A stretch of 64,000 nt of DNA, taken from Streptomyces beigongshangae. GTDB taxonomy: Bacteria > Actinomycetota > Actinomycetes > Streptomycetales > Streptomycetaceae. The translations under genes and the position numbers were made by a program. The stretch lies in contig NZ_JAHKJW010000012.1 in NCBI RefSeq assembly GCF_019710745.1, forward strand, positions 32,179 through 96,178. The letters are read 5' to 3'. Numbering within the stretch: position 1 is the stretch's first letter; every line of letters begins with the position of its first letter. The notes under the pieces were generated by a model, which was given only the letters and a program-made list of their open reading frames with translations, had not been told where the DNA came from and searched no databases. Shown in pieces: positions 43,367-52,473 of this stretch.

Positions 43367-44593
43367 GTGCAGAAGCCGGACTCACGCGAGACACAGGGCC
43401 CGGCAGGCGCTGCGGGGCACTCCGCGGGCCGCAGCGTGCGGACGGGCGCCGGGGTGGCCCGTGCGGAGGAGGCCCGTGCCGGGGTCGCCACCGTGCGGAT
43501 TCCCGCTCAGGCACGGTCGGAGGACGGTGCGCGGCAACGCCGGACGAGCCGCGACCGGGGCGCGCGGGACGACATCCCCGCGACAGCAGGCCCCGCGGGC
43601 CCCGCAGGATCCGTGGAGCCTGCGGCCGCCGCGCCTTTTGCCGGTCCCGGCGGGCCGGCGGCACGCGGCGAGCACACGCACGGCGAGATCCCGACACCCC
43701 GGCCGTCCCGGCCGCGGGGGGCGCGCGGGGGCGCGGGGGACGCAGAGGACGCAGAGGATGCAGGGGACATACCGGACCCGCAGCCGCCCGGCACCCATGA
43801 CGGCCAGGGCACCCACGACGGGCAGGGCGCGCCGTACGGGCAGTGCGTGCCCGGGACCCGCGAGCCCTTCACGACCCCGGCCCCTGCCCCCGCCCCCGCC
43901 CCGGCTCCGTCCCTCGGTGCCGGTGCCGGTGCCGGTGCCGGTTCTGCCTTCGCCTCCGCCGCCCCCCGGCCCGTGATCCAGCGGTCCTCCGTCCGCGGTC
44001 AGGTCCTCGACGCCCTGCGGTCCGCCCTCGTCACCGGTGACCTCGCCCCTGGTGAGGTCTACTCCGCCCCGGCGCTCGGCGAGCGCTTCGGCGTGTCGGC
44101 GACCCCCGTGCGCGAGGCCATGCAGCAACTCGCGAACGAGGGCGCGGTGGAGGTCGTGCCGAACCGGGGCTTCCGGGTCATCCGGCGCGGAGCCCGGGAA
44201 CTGGCCGAGCTCGCCGAGATCCGGGCCCTCGTCGAGATGCCGGTGATGCTGCGGCTGACCCGTACGGTGGCCGCCCCCTGCTGGGCGGAGCTGCGCCCGC
44301 TGGCGGAGGCGACGGTGACCGCGGCGGCCACCGGCGACCACGCGCGCTACGCCGAGTCCGACCGCGCCTTCCACGCGGCCGTCCTCGCGCTCTCCGGCAA
44401 CCGCCAGCTGGTGCATCTCGCGGACGACCTCCACCGCCGCGCCCAGTGGCCCCTGGCGGGCGCTCCCGCCCGCCGCCCGCGCACCGACCTCCTGGCGGAC
44501 GCCGCCCAGCACACGGCCCTGCTCGACGCACTGGCCGCACAGGACCTGCCGACGGCGCAGTCCCTCATCCGGAACCACTTCCCGGGCGCGTAG
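43367..44593 (+). CDS. GntR-family regulator with long disordered N-terminus
   Basis: A 408-residue regulator. GTG 43367 has AGGAGG six bases upstream, so the long N-terminus is real. Residues 1-200 are Ala/Gly/Pro/Arg-rich low complexity, including tandem THDGQG and AP repeats. Residues about 205-270 are a GntR winged helix (RSSVRGQVLDALRSALVTGD, FGVSATPVREAMQQLANEGA). The C-terminal FCD-type helical domain (DHARYAESDRAFHAAVLALS, ADDLHRRAQWPLAG) probably binds a metal and small acid. It is a FadR-subfamily protein, usually controlling amino or organic acid metabolism. The target is not evident. Confidence 0.87.
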   Translation: MQKPDSRETQGPAGAAGHSAGRSVRTGAGVARAEEARAGVATVRIPAQARSEDGARQRRTSRDRGARDDIPATAGPAGPAGSVEPAAAAPFAGPGGPAARGEHTHGEIPTPRPSRPRGARGGAGDAEDAEDAGDIPDPQPPGTHDGQGTHDGQGAPYGQCVPGTREPFTTPAPAPAPAPAPSLGAGAGAGAGSAFASAAPRPVIQRSSVRGQVLDALRSALVTGDLAPGEVYSAPALGERFGVSATPVREAMQQLANEGAVEVVPNRGFRVIRRGARELAELAEIRALVEMPVMLRLTRTVAAPCWAELRPLAEATVTAAATGDHARYAESDRAFHAAVLALSGNRQLVHLADDLHRRAQWPLAGAPARRPRTDLLADAAQHTALLDALAAQDLPTAQSLIRNHFPGA

Positions 44594-44618
44594 CGGGCGG
44601 GCACCGGCGGTCCCGCTC

Positions 44619-45398
44619 TCACGCAGTGGCCGCCGGCGGCGTCAGCTGCTCCGCCAGCCACGTCGGTACGCCCCCCAGGAGGCGGAACAGCCGGCCCGCC
44701 TCCGCACGCAGGCGGGACGCCTCCGGTTCGGACTCCGCGTCGGCGAGGGAGGCCAGCGCCGGAGCCGTGCCGACGAGGTAGCCCAGTTCCTCGCGGATGC
44801 GCAGGGATTCGGCGAAGCCGTGCCGGGCCTCCGCCAACTCGCCCTCGCGCAGCGCGAGTCCGGCGAGGTGGCGCCAGGTGAAGGACAGGAGTAGCGGGTC
44901 GTCGTGCGCCGTGGCGCCGGCATGCGCACGCCGGTAGGCGGCGCGCGCGGACTGCGGGGAGCGGGCGAGGTTCTCCGCGAGCAGGCCCCGCCGGAAGTCG
45001 AGCAGCGCCCGCCCCCGGGCGCCCGGCGCGATCAGGGCCGCCGCCCGGCCGAGCGCGGCCCGCGCCTCGTCGGCGCGGTCGCGGACCGCGAGCAGCGTGG
45101 ACGCGTACGCGAGCTGCCCCCGCTCGCACGCCGCCGCGCCCCGCTCGTCGTCACTCCGGGCCAGCGCCTCCGCCGTACGCAGCGCGTCCTCCGCCTCCGC
45201 CCAGCCCTGTTCGGTGTAGAGGCACCGCTCGACGAGCAGCGAGGCCCGTTGCAGAGCGGCCGACGCCGTGTGCGGTTCGAGGAGCGCCGCCGCGTCGGCC
45301 CAGCAGGCACGCGAGCGCAGCCGCCACACCGCGGTCTGGAGGGGATCTTCGCCTGCGGTCGTTCCGTAACCAGAACCGGACATGGCGGGATGCGCCAC
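44619..45398 (-). CDS. hypothetical TPR-like helical protein
   Basis: A 259-residue protein starting at GTG 45398, chosen because GGGGAGG lies five bases upstream. It is almost entirely helical, Ala/Leu/Arg/Glu-rich, with repeated 34-residue-like spacing (ALQRASLLVERCLYTEQGWA, AEDALRTAEALARSDDERGA, LLSFTWRHLAGLALREGELA, ARHGFAESLRIREELGYLVG), the pattern of tetratricopeptide repeats. No catalytic motif or membrane segment is visible. It is probably a protein-protein interaction scaffold. It is convergent with the GntR gene, with only 25 bases between stops. Confidence 0.75.
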   Translation of the reverse strand: MAHPAMSGSGYGTTAGEDPLQTAVWRLRSRACWADAAALLEPHTASAALQRASLLVERCLYTEQGWAEAEDALRTAEALARSDDERGAAACERGQLAYASTLLAVRDRADEARAALGRAAALIAPGARGRALLDFRRGLLAENLARSPQSARAAYRRAHAGATAHDDPLLLSFTWRHLAGLALREGELAEARHGFAESLRIREELGYLVGTAPALASLADAESEPEASRLRAEAGRLFRLLGGVPTWLAEQLTPPAATA

Positions 45399-45604
45399 GT
45401 TGCCCTCCCCGAGCACGCCATTGAGCTGTTGAGTGGTGGCGGCATCTCAGCACGAATCATCGCGCCCGGCCAAGGGGGCGGGTGAAGGATTTCACAAAGT
45501 CGTGGGACAGGGACGACACCCGGTGCCGCCCCCGGCCTCCCGCCGCACCCGGGCCCCGGGGGTCGCACCGTCCACGGCCGTATGACCTCACCGGCCGTGT
45601 GACC

Positions 45605-47398
45605 TCAGCTCATCCGCAACGCCAGGAAGAAGTCCAGCTTGTCCTCCAGCCGGGAGAGGTCCCGGCCCGTCAACTGCTCGATACGCCCCACCCGGTACCG
45701 CAGCGTGTTGACGTGCAGATGCAGCCGGGCCGCGCAGCGGGTCCAGGACCCGTCGCAGTCGAGGAACGCCTCCAGGGTCGGTATCAGCTCCGCGCGGTGC
45801 CGCCGGTCGTACGCGCGGAGCGGGTCCAGGAGCCGGGCCGTGAAGGCGCGCCGCACGTCGTCCGGCACGAAGGGCAGCAGCAGCACGTGGGACGCCAGTT
45901 CCTGGTGGCCCGCCGCGCACACCCGCCCCGGCCGGGCCGCGGCCACCCGGCGCGCGTGCCGGGCCTCCTCCAGGGCGCCGCGCAGCCCTTCCGCCGAGTG
46001 CACGGCCGCGCTGACGCCGAGCGTGAGCCGCCCGTCGCCGTCGAGCCCGGCCGACAGCGGATCGCGTACGGTCTCCAGGACCACCTCGGCGAGCAGCCCG
46101 GTCTCCGAGCCGTCGTGCTCCGAGGAGACGGCCGGCAGCGGTACGAGCGCCACGGCCTCCGTGTCCGTGTGGGCGACGGCGATCCGGTCGGACGGCCCGG
46201 GGCCCGACGACAGGGGGCCGACCAGGATCTCCTCCAGCAGGGCCTGCGCCACCGGGCCGCCCGCCGGCCCTTCGGTCCGTCGACCGCCGCCACCGCTGTT
46301 GTCGCCCTCGCCGTCGCCCGCGCCATCGCCGGATTCGGCCGAGGTCCCCGCGGGTCCGCCCGCCGCCCCGTCCCGTCCGTCCCACTCGATCCGGGCGACC
46401 ACCACCTGCCAGTGCGGGGCCGCGCCGAGACCGGGCAGCAGCACGGGCGCCGCGACCCGCAGCCGCGCCGCGATCTCGGCGGGCGCGGCACCGGACTGCA
46501 CCAGTTCCAGGATCTCCTGGGCGAGCCTGCGCCGCACGGTGCGCGCCGCGTCCCGGCGGTCGCGCTCCACGGCGACCAGCTGCGTGACGCCCTCCAGCAG
46601 GTCGAGCCGCTCGGCCGGCCAGTCCCCGGCGTCCGCCTCGACCGCGAGCAGCCACTCCGAGAACACCGTCTCGCGCACGTCGCGCACGTCGCGCACGTCC
46701 CGCGCACCCGCTGTGCCGCGCCCGCCGCCGCGGACCGGGAAGAGCGAGTACGTCACCGGGCCCACCGTCACCCGGTGCGGCCCGCGCCGGCCCGTGCGGG
46801 CCGCCGCCAGGTGCTCGCCGGCCAGTGTCGCGCGCACACCGGCGGGCAGCGGTGCCTCCGCGAGGTGCGAGCCCGCGACGAGGCGCCCGGTGGGCGAGAG
46901 CACCCAGGCCCGCAGGTCCAGATCGGACCCGAGCAGGTCCAGGACCACGTCCGGCCCGCCGCCCGCGGGCCCCGAGGTCATCATCCGCCGGTGCCGGTCC
47001 ACCACGGCCGCCAGATCCCCCGCACGCTCACCCGAGACCTGCCGTACGACGTGCTCGGTGACGGTCGCGAACGCCACCGACTCGTTGACGGCGAACAACG
47101 GCAGCCGATGCCGGGCGCAGGCCGCCACCAGGTCACCCGGGACCGCGCCCAGCTCCGCCTCGCCCGCGCCCAGCGCCGTGACGCCGGCGGCCACGAGTAT
47201 CCGTACGAAGGGCTCGGAGTCGGCGGGACCGCGGCGCCAGGCGAGCCCCGTGAGCACCAGCTCGCCGCCCGAGAGGTAACGGCTCGGGTCCCGCAGGTCC
47301 GTGGTCATCACACCCCGTACGGTGCGGTCCAGCTCGTCCTGTCCGCCGAGCAGCCGCAGACCCAGCGCGTCCGTGTCCAGCAGTGCGCGCAGCCGCAT
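45605..47398 (-). CDS. PucR-family purine catabolism regulator
   Basis: A 597-residue PucR-type activator. ATG 47398 (MRLRALLDTDALGLRLLGG) begins the N-terminal PucR sensor domain (residues 1-120); the frame stays open further upstream but runs through a G-rich non-coding tract. The middle resembles the GGDEF-like (CdaR) domain with a Gly/Asp/Glu-rich insertion (about 345-380). The C-terminal PucR helix-turn-helix is RCAARLHLHVNTLRYRVGRI, EQLTGRDLSRLEDKLDF. It is divergent from the xanthine dehydrogenase genes and very likely controls them in response to a purine intermediate. Confidence 0.92.
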   Translation of the reverse strand: MRLRALLDTDALGLRLLGGQDELDRTVRGVMTTDLRDPSRYLSGGELVLTGLAWRRGPADSEPFVRILVAAGVTALGAGEAELGAVPGDLVAACARHRLPLFAVNESVAFATVTEHVVRQVSGERAGDLAAVVDRHRRMMTSGPAGGGPDVVLDLLGSDLDLRAWVLSPTGRLVAGSHLAEAPLPAGVRATLAGEHLAAARTGRRGPHRVTVGPVTYSLFPVRGGGRGTAGARDVRDVRDVRETVFSEWLLAVEADAGDWPAERLDLLEGVTQLVAVERDRRDAARTVRRRLAQEILELVQSGAAPAEIAARLRVAAPVLLPGLGAAPHWQVVVARIEWDGRDGAAGGPAGTSAESGDGAGDGEGDNSGGGGRRTEGPAGGPVAQALLEEILVGPLSSGPGPSDRIAVAHTDTEAVALVPLPAVSSEHDGSETGLLAEVVLETVRDPLSAGLDGDGRLTLGVSAAVHSAEGLRGALEEARHARRVAAARPGRVCAAGHQELASHVLLLPFVPDDVRRAFTARLLDPLRAYDRRHRAELIPTLEAFLDCDGSWTRCAARLHLHVNTLRYRVGRIEQLTGRDLSRLEDKLDFFLALRMS

Positions 47399-47432
47399 CT
47401 CGTCGCCGCCGTTCTGTCTCGAAATCCGTGGT

Positions 47433-47464
47433 GGGTGGGGTGGGTGGAACGGGTGGGGTGGGGG
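47433..47464. promoter_or_regulatory. G-quadruplex-like tract in pucR leader region
   Basis: The plus strand contains six runs of three to five G within 32 bases (GGGTGGGGTGGGTGG, then GGGTGGGGTGGGGG). It starts 35 bases upstream of the pucR start, in the divergent promoter region shared with xanthine dehydrogenase. It is a strong candidate for a folded structure on the strand opposite the pucR transcript. Confidence 0.55.
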
Positions 47465-47705
47465 ATGAGAACCGGCCCGGGCCGGGGCCTGCGCGCGGAG
47501 GCTGCCCGACGACCTCCGTTCATACGAATCTACAAGATGCGTGCCCTGGCCAGCCAACTCCTTCATGGTTTCGGTGACTGACCCGGATGGCGGAACGGGC
47601 TGTGTACTGACCCCGGTCCACGTGAACACCATAGGAACGAGTCGGTCCGCCGCACACGATCCGGCTCGGACAGCACGGCACCCGAGACGGAGAAGAGAGC
47701 CGGCC

Positions 47706-48593
47706 ATGGACTTCCTTCGCCCCGCCAGCTGGGAGGAGGCGCTCGCCGCGAAGGCGGCGCACCCCGCCGCCGTGCCGATCGCGGGCGGCACCGACGTGAT
47801 GGTGGAGATCAACTTCGACCACCGCCGCCCCGAGCACCTGATGGACCTGAACCGGATCGGCGAGCTGGGCGAGTGGGAGGTCGGCGAGGAGTCGGTCCGC
47901 CTGGGCGCCGCCGTCCCCTACACGGCGATCATGGAGCACCTGCGCGGCGAACTGCCCGGCCTGGCGCTGGCCTCCCACACCGTGGCATCCCCGCAGATCC
48001 GCAACCGCGGCGGAGTCGGCGGCAACCTCGGCACCGCCTCCCCGGCCGGCGACGCCCACCCCGCACTCCTCGCGGCGGGCGCCGAGGTCGAGGCCGGGTC
48101 CGTACGGGGCTCGCGGCTGATCCCGATCGACGCGTTCTACACCGGGGTCAAGCGCAACGCGCTCGCCGCGGACGAACTCATCCGGGCCGTGCACATCAGG
48201 AAGGCGGACGGCCCGCAGCAGTACTCCAAGGTCGGCACCCGCAACGCCATGGTGATCGCGGTGTGCGCCTTCGGCCTGGCCCTGCACCCGGCGTCGCGCA
48301 CGGTCCGCACCGGTATCGGTTCGGCGGCGCCCACGCCCGTACGGGCCAGGACCGCCGAGGAGTTCCTGAACGCGGCGCTCGACGAGGGCGGCTTCTGGGA
48401 CAACGGCAGGAGCATCACCCCCTCGGTGGCGCAGCGGTTCGCCGAACTGTGCTCCGCCGCCTGCAACCCCGTCGACGACGTCCGGGGCACCGCGGGCTAC
48501 CGCCGCCACGCGGTCGGCGTCCTGGCGCGCCGCACGCTGGCCTGGACCTGGGAGTCGTACCGCGGCACCGCCGCGGCGGAGGGAGGCGTGTGA
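47706..48593 (+). CDS. xanthine dehydrogenase FAD subunit
   Basis: A 295-residue FAD-binding subunit of the molybdenum hydroxylase family (CoxM/XdhB type). FAD motifs are VPIAGGTDVMVEINF and IRNRGGVGGNLGTASPAGD. The C-terminal CO-dehydrogenase flavoprotein domain includes TGIGSAAPTPVRAR. ATG 47706 follows a purine-rich site (GGAGAAGAGAG). It passes electrons from the iron-sulphur subunit to NAD or oxygen during hypoxanthine and xanthine oxidation. It is the first of three overlapping genes; its stop shares a base with the next ATG (TGATG). Confidence 0.94.
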   Translation: MDFLRPASWEEALAAKAAHPAAVPIAGGTDVMVEINFDHRRPEHLMDLNRIGELGEWEVGEESVRLGAAVPYTAIMEHLRGELPGLALASHTVASPQIRNRGGVGGNLGTASPAGDAHPALLAAGAEVEAGSVRGSRLIPIDAFYTGVKRNALAADELIRAVHIRKADGPQQYSKVGTRNAMVIAVCAFGLALHPASRTVRTGIGSAAPTPVRARTAEEFLNAALDEGGFWDNGRSITPSVAQRFAELCSAACNPVDDVRGTAGYRRHAVGVLARRTLAWTWESYRGTAAAEGGV

Positions 48594-49195
48594 TGCGCGT
48601 CAGTCTCACGGTCAACGGCCGTGCGCGGGAAGCCGACGACGTGTGGGAGGGCGAGTCCCTGCTGTACGTGCTGCGCGAGCGCCTGGGCCTGCCGGGCTCC
48701 AAGAACGCCTGCGAGCAGGGCGAGTGCGGCTCCTGCACGGTCCGCCTCGACGACGTGCCGGTGTGCTCGTGCCTGGTCGCGGCCGGACAGGCCGAGGGCC
48801 GCGAGGTGGTCACGGTCGAGGGTCTCGCGGCCCTCGCCGGGCGACGCGCGGCCCGCGGGGCGCCGGACGGGCCGGACGGGCCGGACGGGCCGGACGGGCA
48901 AGGTGGGCAGGGTGGGCAGGGTGGGCCGGGCGGTCCGCCCGGCGAGGGCGCAACCCGGCTCTCCCCGGTCCAGCAGGCGTTCGTCGACGCCGGAGCCGTC
49001 CAGTGCGGTTTCTGCACCCCCGGGCTGCTGGTCGCGGCCGACGAGATGCTGGAGCGCAATCCGGCCCCGACCGACGCGGACATCCGCGAGGCGCTCTCGG
49101 GCAACCTGTGCCGCTGCACCGGCTACGAGAAGATCATGGACGCGGTCCGCCTGGCGGCCGCACGGCAGGGAGAGGCGGTCCGGCCGTGCCCGTGA
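48593..49195 (+). CDS. xanthine dehydrogenase iron-sulphur subunit
   Basis: A 200-residue [2Fe-2S] subunit. The plant-ferredoxin-type cluster is CEQGECGSCTVRLDDVPVC and the second cluster is QCGFCTPG plus NLCRCTGYEKI. Between them, residues about 88-116 are an Asp-Gly-Pro and Gln-Gly-Gly repeat (DGPDGPDGPDGQGGQGG) that most family members lack. It overlaps both neighbours and connects the molybdenum centre with the FAD subunit. Confidence 0.94.
   Translation: MRVSLTVNGRAREADDVWEGESLLYVLRERLGLPGSKNACEQGECGSCTVRLDDVPVCSCLVAAGQAEGREVVTVEGLAALAGRRAARGAPDGPDGPDGPDGQGGQGGQGGPGGPPGEGATRLSPVQQAFVDAGAVQCGFCTPGLLVAADEMLERNPAPTDADIREALSGNLCRCTGYEKIMDAVRLAAARQGEAVRPCP
48863..48928 (+). repeat. 9-bp tandem repeats inside XDH gene
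   Basis: Four copies of CCGGACGGG followed by three copies of GGTGGGCAG (last one variant). All are multiples of three and in frame, adding a flexible Asp-Gly-Pro and Gln-Gly-Gly linker between the two iron-sulphur domains. Repeat-unit number is likely to vary between strains. Confidence 0.8.
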
Positions 49196-51582
49196 AACCC
49201 GCCGTCGGCACCCCCGCCGAGGTCACCCAGGGCTCCCGGACCGGCGGCGGCGTCGGCGAGTCCACCCTCCGCCCGGACGGCATCCTCAAGGTCACCGGCG
49301 AGTTCGCGTACGCGTCCGACATGTGGCACGAGGACATGCTCTGGGGCCAGGTCCTGCGCTCCCCGGTCGCGCACGCCGAGATCCTCTCCGTCGACACCGG
49401 CGAGGCGCTGGCGACCCCCGGTGTCCACGCCGTCATGACGTACGACGACCTGCCGACCGGGGTGCGGACCTACGGCCTGGAGATCCAGGACACCCCCGTC
49501 CTCGCCCACGGCCGGGTGCGCCACCACGGCGAGCCGGTGGCGATCGTGGCCGCCGACCACCCCGAGACCGCCCGGCGCGCCGCCGCCAGGATCAGGGTGG
49601 AGTACCGCGAACTCCCGCTCGTGACCGACGAGTCGAGCGCCACGGCCCCCGGCGCGCCGCTGCTCCACGAGGACCGCGCCGACCACCGTGCCGGCCACGT
49701 CCCGCACCCCAACGTCGTCCACCGCCAGCCCATCGTCCGCGGCGACGTCGCGGCGGCACGCGGGCGCGCCGACTTCGTCGTCGAGGGCGAGTACACCTTC
49801 GGCATGCAGGACCAGGCGTTCCTGGGCCCCGAGTCGGGCCTCGCCGTCCCCGCCGAGGACGGCGGCGTCGACCTCTACGTCGCCACCCAGTGGCTGCACG
49901 CCGACCTGCGCCAGATCGCCCCGGTGCTCGGCCTGCCCGAGGACAAGGTCCGGATGACGCTCTCCGGCGTCGGCGGCGCGTTCGGCGGCCGCGAGGACCT
50001 GTCCATGCAGATCCACGCCTGTCTGCTGGCGCTCCGCACGGGCAGACCGGTCAAGATCGTCTACAACCGGTTCGAGTCCTTCTTCGGCCACGTCCACCGG
50101 CACCCCGCCAGGATCCACTACGAGCACGGGGCGACGAAGGACGGCAGGCTGACCCACATGAAGTGCCGGATCGTCCTCGACGGCGGCGCGTACGCCTCCA
50201 CGTCCGCGGCGGTCGTCGGCAACGCCGCGTCCCTGTCGGCCGGCCCGTACGTGCTCGACGACGTCGACATCGAGGCGCTCGCCCTCTACTCCAACAACCC
50301 GCCCTGCGGCGCCATGCGGGGCTTCGGCGCGGTCCAGGCGTGCTTCGCCTACGAGGCGCAGATGGACCGGCTGGCCGACGCGGTCGGCATGGACCGGGTC
50401 GGGTTCCGGCAGCTCAACGCGATGTCGCAGGGCACGGTCATGCCGACCGGTCAGCGCGTCGACTCGCCCGCCCCGGTCGCCGAACTCCTGCGCCGCGTCA
50501 AGGCGATGCCCATGCCGCCGCGGCGGCAGTGGCTCGCCGCCGGTGAGCAGGCGGACGTCCGCGAGCTGCCCGGCGGCCTCTCCAACACCACCCACGGCGA
50601 GGGCGTCGTCCGGGGGGTCGGCTACGCGGTCGGCATCAAGAACGTCGGCTTCTCCGAGGGCTTCGACGACTACTCGACCGCCAGGGTGCGCATGGAGGTC
50701 GTCGGCGGCGAGGCCGTCGCGACCGTCCACACCGCGATGGCGGAGGTCGGCCAGGGCGGTGTCACCGTCCTCGCGCAGATCGCCCGCACCGAGCTGGGCG
50801 TCGTCCGGGTGACGATCCAGCCGGCCGACACCCGGGTGGGCTCGGCCGGTTCGACGTCCGCGTCCCGGCAGACGTACGTCACCGGCGGCGCCGTCAGGAA
50901 CGCGTGCGGGCTCGTCCGCGAGAAGGTCCTGGAGCTCGGCCGCCGCAGGTTCGGTACGTACCACCCCGCCTGGGCCACCGCCGAGCTGCTCCTGGAGGGC
51001 GGCAGGGTCGTCACCGACGGCGGCGAGGTGCTGGCCGATCTGGCGGACGTGCTCGGGGACGAGGCCGTCGAGGTCGAGGAGGAGTGGCGGCACCGGCCGA
51101 CCGAGCCCTTCGACCTGCGTACCGGGCAGGGCTTCGGGCACGTCCAGTACTCGTTCGCCGCGCACCGCGCCGTCGTCGAGGTGGACACCGAACTGGGCCT
51201 GGTGAAGGTGGTCGAACTGGCCTGCGCGCAGGATGTCGGCAAGGCGCTCAACCCGCTGTCGGTCATCGGCCAGATCCAGGGCGGCACGGTCCAGGGCCTG
51301 GGCATGGCGCTGATGGAGGAGATCGTCGTCGACCCGGGGACGGCGAAGGTCAGGAACCCGTCCTTCACCGACTACCTCATCCCCACGATCCTCGACACGC
51401 CGGACCTCCCCGTGGACGTGCTCGAACTCGCCGACCACCACGCGCCGTACGGGCTGCGCGGCGTCGGCGAGGCCCCGACCCTGTCGTCGACCCCGGCCGT
51501 CCTGGCGGCGATCCGCGACGCGACGGGGCTGGAGCTGAACCGGACGCCGGTCCGGCCGGAACACCTGACCGGCACGGCCTGA
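49186..51582 (+). CDS. xanthine dehydrogenase molybdopterin subunit
   Basis: A 798-residue molybdenum-cofactor subunit. GTG 49186 is chosen because GGGAGAGG is ten bases upstream; GTG 49192 is possible. Signature segments are SPVAHAEILSVDTGEAL, GVGGAFGGREDLSMQ, YSNNPPCGAMRGFGAVQ, QGGVTVLAQIARTELG and the catalytic Glu in YGLRGVGEAPTLSSTP. It hydroxylates hypoxanthine or xanthine at the Mo centre. No cofactor-inserting XdhC chaperone gene is found in the window. Together with PucR this is a purine degradation locus. Confidence 0.95.
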   Translation: MPVKPAVGTPAEVTQGSRTGGGVGESTLRPDGILKVTGEFAYASDMWHEDMLWGQVLRSPVAHAEILSVDTGEALATPGVHAVMTYDDLPTGVRTYGLEIQDTPVLAHGRVRHHGEPVAIVAADHPETARRAAARIRVEYRELPLVTDESSATAPGAPLLHEDRADHRAGHVPHPNVVHRQPIVRGDVAAARGRADFVVEGEYTFGMQDQAFLGPESGLAVPAEDGGVDLYVATQWLHADLRQIAPVLGLPEDKVRMTLSGVGGAFGGREDLSMQIHACLLALRTGRPVKIVYNRFESFFGHVHRHPARIHYEHGATKDGRLTHMKCRIVLDGGAYASTSAAVVGNAASLSAGPYVLDDVDIEALALYSNNPPCGAMRGFGAVQACFAYEAQMDRLADAVGMDRVGFRQLNAMSQGTVMPTGQRVDSPAPVAELLRRVKAMPMPPRRQWLAAGEQADVRELPGGLSNTTHGEGVVRGVGYAVGIKNVGFSEGFDDYSTARVRMEVVGGEAVATVHTAMAEVGQGGVTVLAQIARTELGVVRVTIQPADTRVGSAGSTSASRQTYVTGGAVRNACGLVREKVLELGRRRFGTYHPAWATAELLLEGGRVVTDGGEVLADLADVLGDEAVEVEEEWRHRPTEPFDLRTGQGFGHVQYSFAAHRAVVEVDTELGLVKVVELACAQDVGKALNPLSVIGQIQGGTVQGLGMALMEEIVVDPGTAKVRNPSFTDYLIPTILDTPDLPVDVLELADHHAPYGLRGVGEAPTLSSTPAVLAAIRDATGLELNRTPVRPEHLTGTA

Positions 51583-51605
51583 CCGGCACGGCCTGACCGG
51601 CACGG
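51564..51605. repeat. 14-bp tandem repeat at gene end
   Basis: Three copies of CCTGACCGGCACGG in tandem. The first contains the last codons and the repeat junction carries the stop codon of the xanthine dehydrogenase gene; the others are downstream. Because 14 is not a multiple of three, each extra copy would shift the frame if it fell inside the gene. Confidence 0.75.
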
Positions 51606-51616
51606 TGAGCCGGCGC

Positions 51617-52276
51617 TCAGAGGTGGGCGAGGAGGCGTTCCAGCGGGCGCGGGGTCCGGTCGAGGTCCAGGCGCGCGACGAGTTCCCGGGCGTACTGGGC
51701 CTTGCGGCCGGCATGGGTGCCCATGAAGCGGTGGAGGAGCCGCTCCTCGGTCCACCCGCGCTGCGCGGGCTGGTTCCGGAACGTGCGGAACGCCCGCGAC
51801 TCGCCCTGCTCCCCGACGACCCGCTGGACGGCGTCGGTGCCCAGGGAACGGATCAGCTCGTCCTCCAGGTCGGCGTCGCACAGGTGGAAACCGAGGGACT
51901 CCAGTCCGTCGGCCGTGAGACCGGAACCGAGCCCGGCCCGCTCCAGCGCCCGCCGGAAGAACCGCTCCTCCGCGGCGTCGCACAGGCCCGCCAGCCGGAT
52001 GCCCAGCCCCCGGGGCCCGCACAGGTCGACGAACCTGCCGATGCTGGTCGCGCCCCCGAGCGGCACGACCGAGACCCCCTCCTCGTCGAGGTCCCGCCCG
52101 TGCCGGGCCGCCAATGCCTCGACGGCGGCCCGGTCGCTGCCGCCCTCGACGAGCACGACGGTACGCACCCCGGCGCCGGCCGCCGACTCCCGCGCGGCCG
52201 CCTCCGCCCCGGCCGCCCCCGCACCACCGGCCGCCCAGCCGACGACCGCCCGACGGAACCGTCCCGTGTCGTTCAT
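51617..52276 (-). CDS. TOPRIM-domain protein, OLD-like
   Basis: A 219-residue protein with a TOPRIM fold: RTVVLVEGGSDRAAVEALAA carries the conserved Glu, and LAGLCDAAEERFF and LGFHLCDADLEDELIR the acidic residues. It matches the stand-alone TOPRIM nucleotidyl-transferase/hydrolase group related to OLD nucleases, without the ATPase half. The first 35 residues are an Ala/Gly-rich extension. Possible roles are DNA nicking or repair; the exact reaction is unknown. It is convergent with the xanthine dehydrogenase operon. Confidence 0.85.
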   Translation of the reverse strand: MNDTGRFRRAVVGWAAGGAGAAGAEAAARESAAGAGVRTVVLVEGGSDRAAVEALAARHGRDLDEEGVSVVPLGGATSIGRFVDLCGPRGLGIRLAGLCDAAEERFFRRALERAGLGSGLTADGLESLGFHLCDADLEDELIRSLGTDAVQRVVGEQGESRAFRTFRNQPAQRGWTEERLLHRFMGTHAGRKAQYARELVARLDLDRTPRPLERLLAHL

Positions 52277-52473
52277 GCCCCCAGTCTCGCAACCGCGGGC
52301 GCCTGCGCTCCACAGACTTTCGACGGGGCGAACCGCGACCGCGGACGCCGCGCCGGATCACCCGTGACGCACCCATCCGTGACGCGCCCATCGATGACAC
52401 GGCCCACCCGTGACGCGGCCCACCGCGGGCGGGCGTGCGCCCCCCGTGGGGCGTCGTCCCGCTTCCCGCGTTC

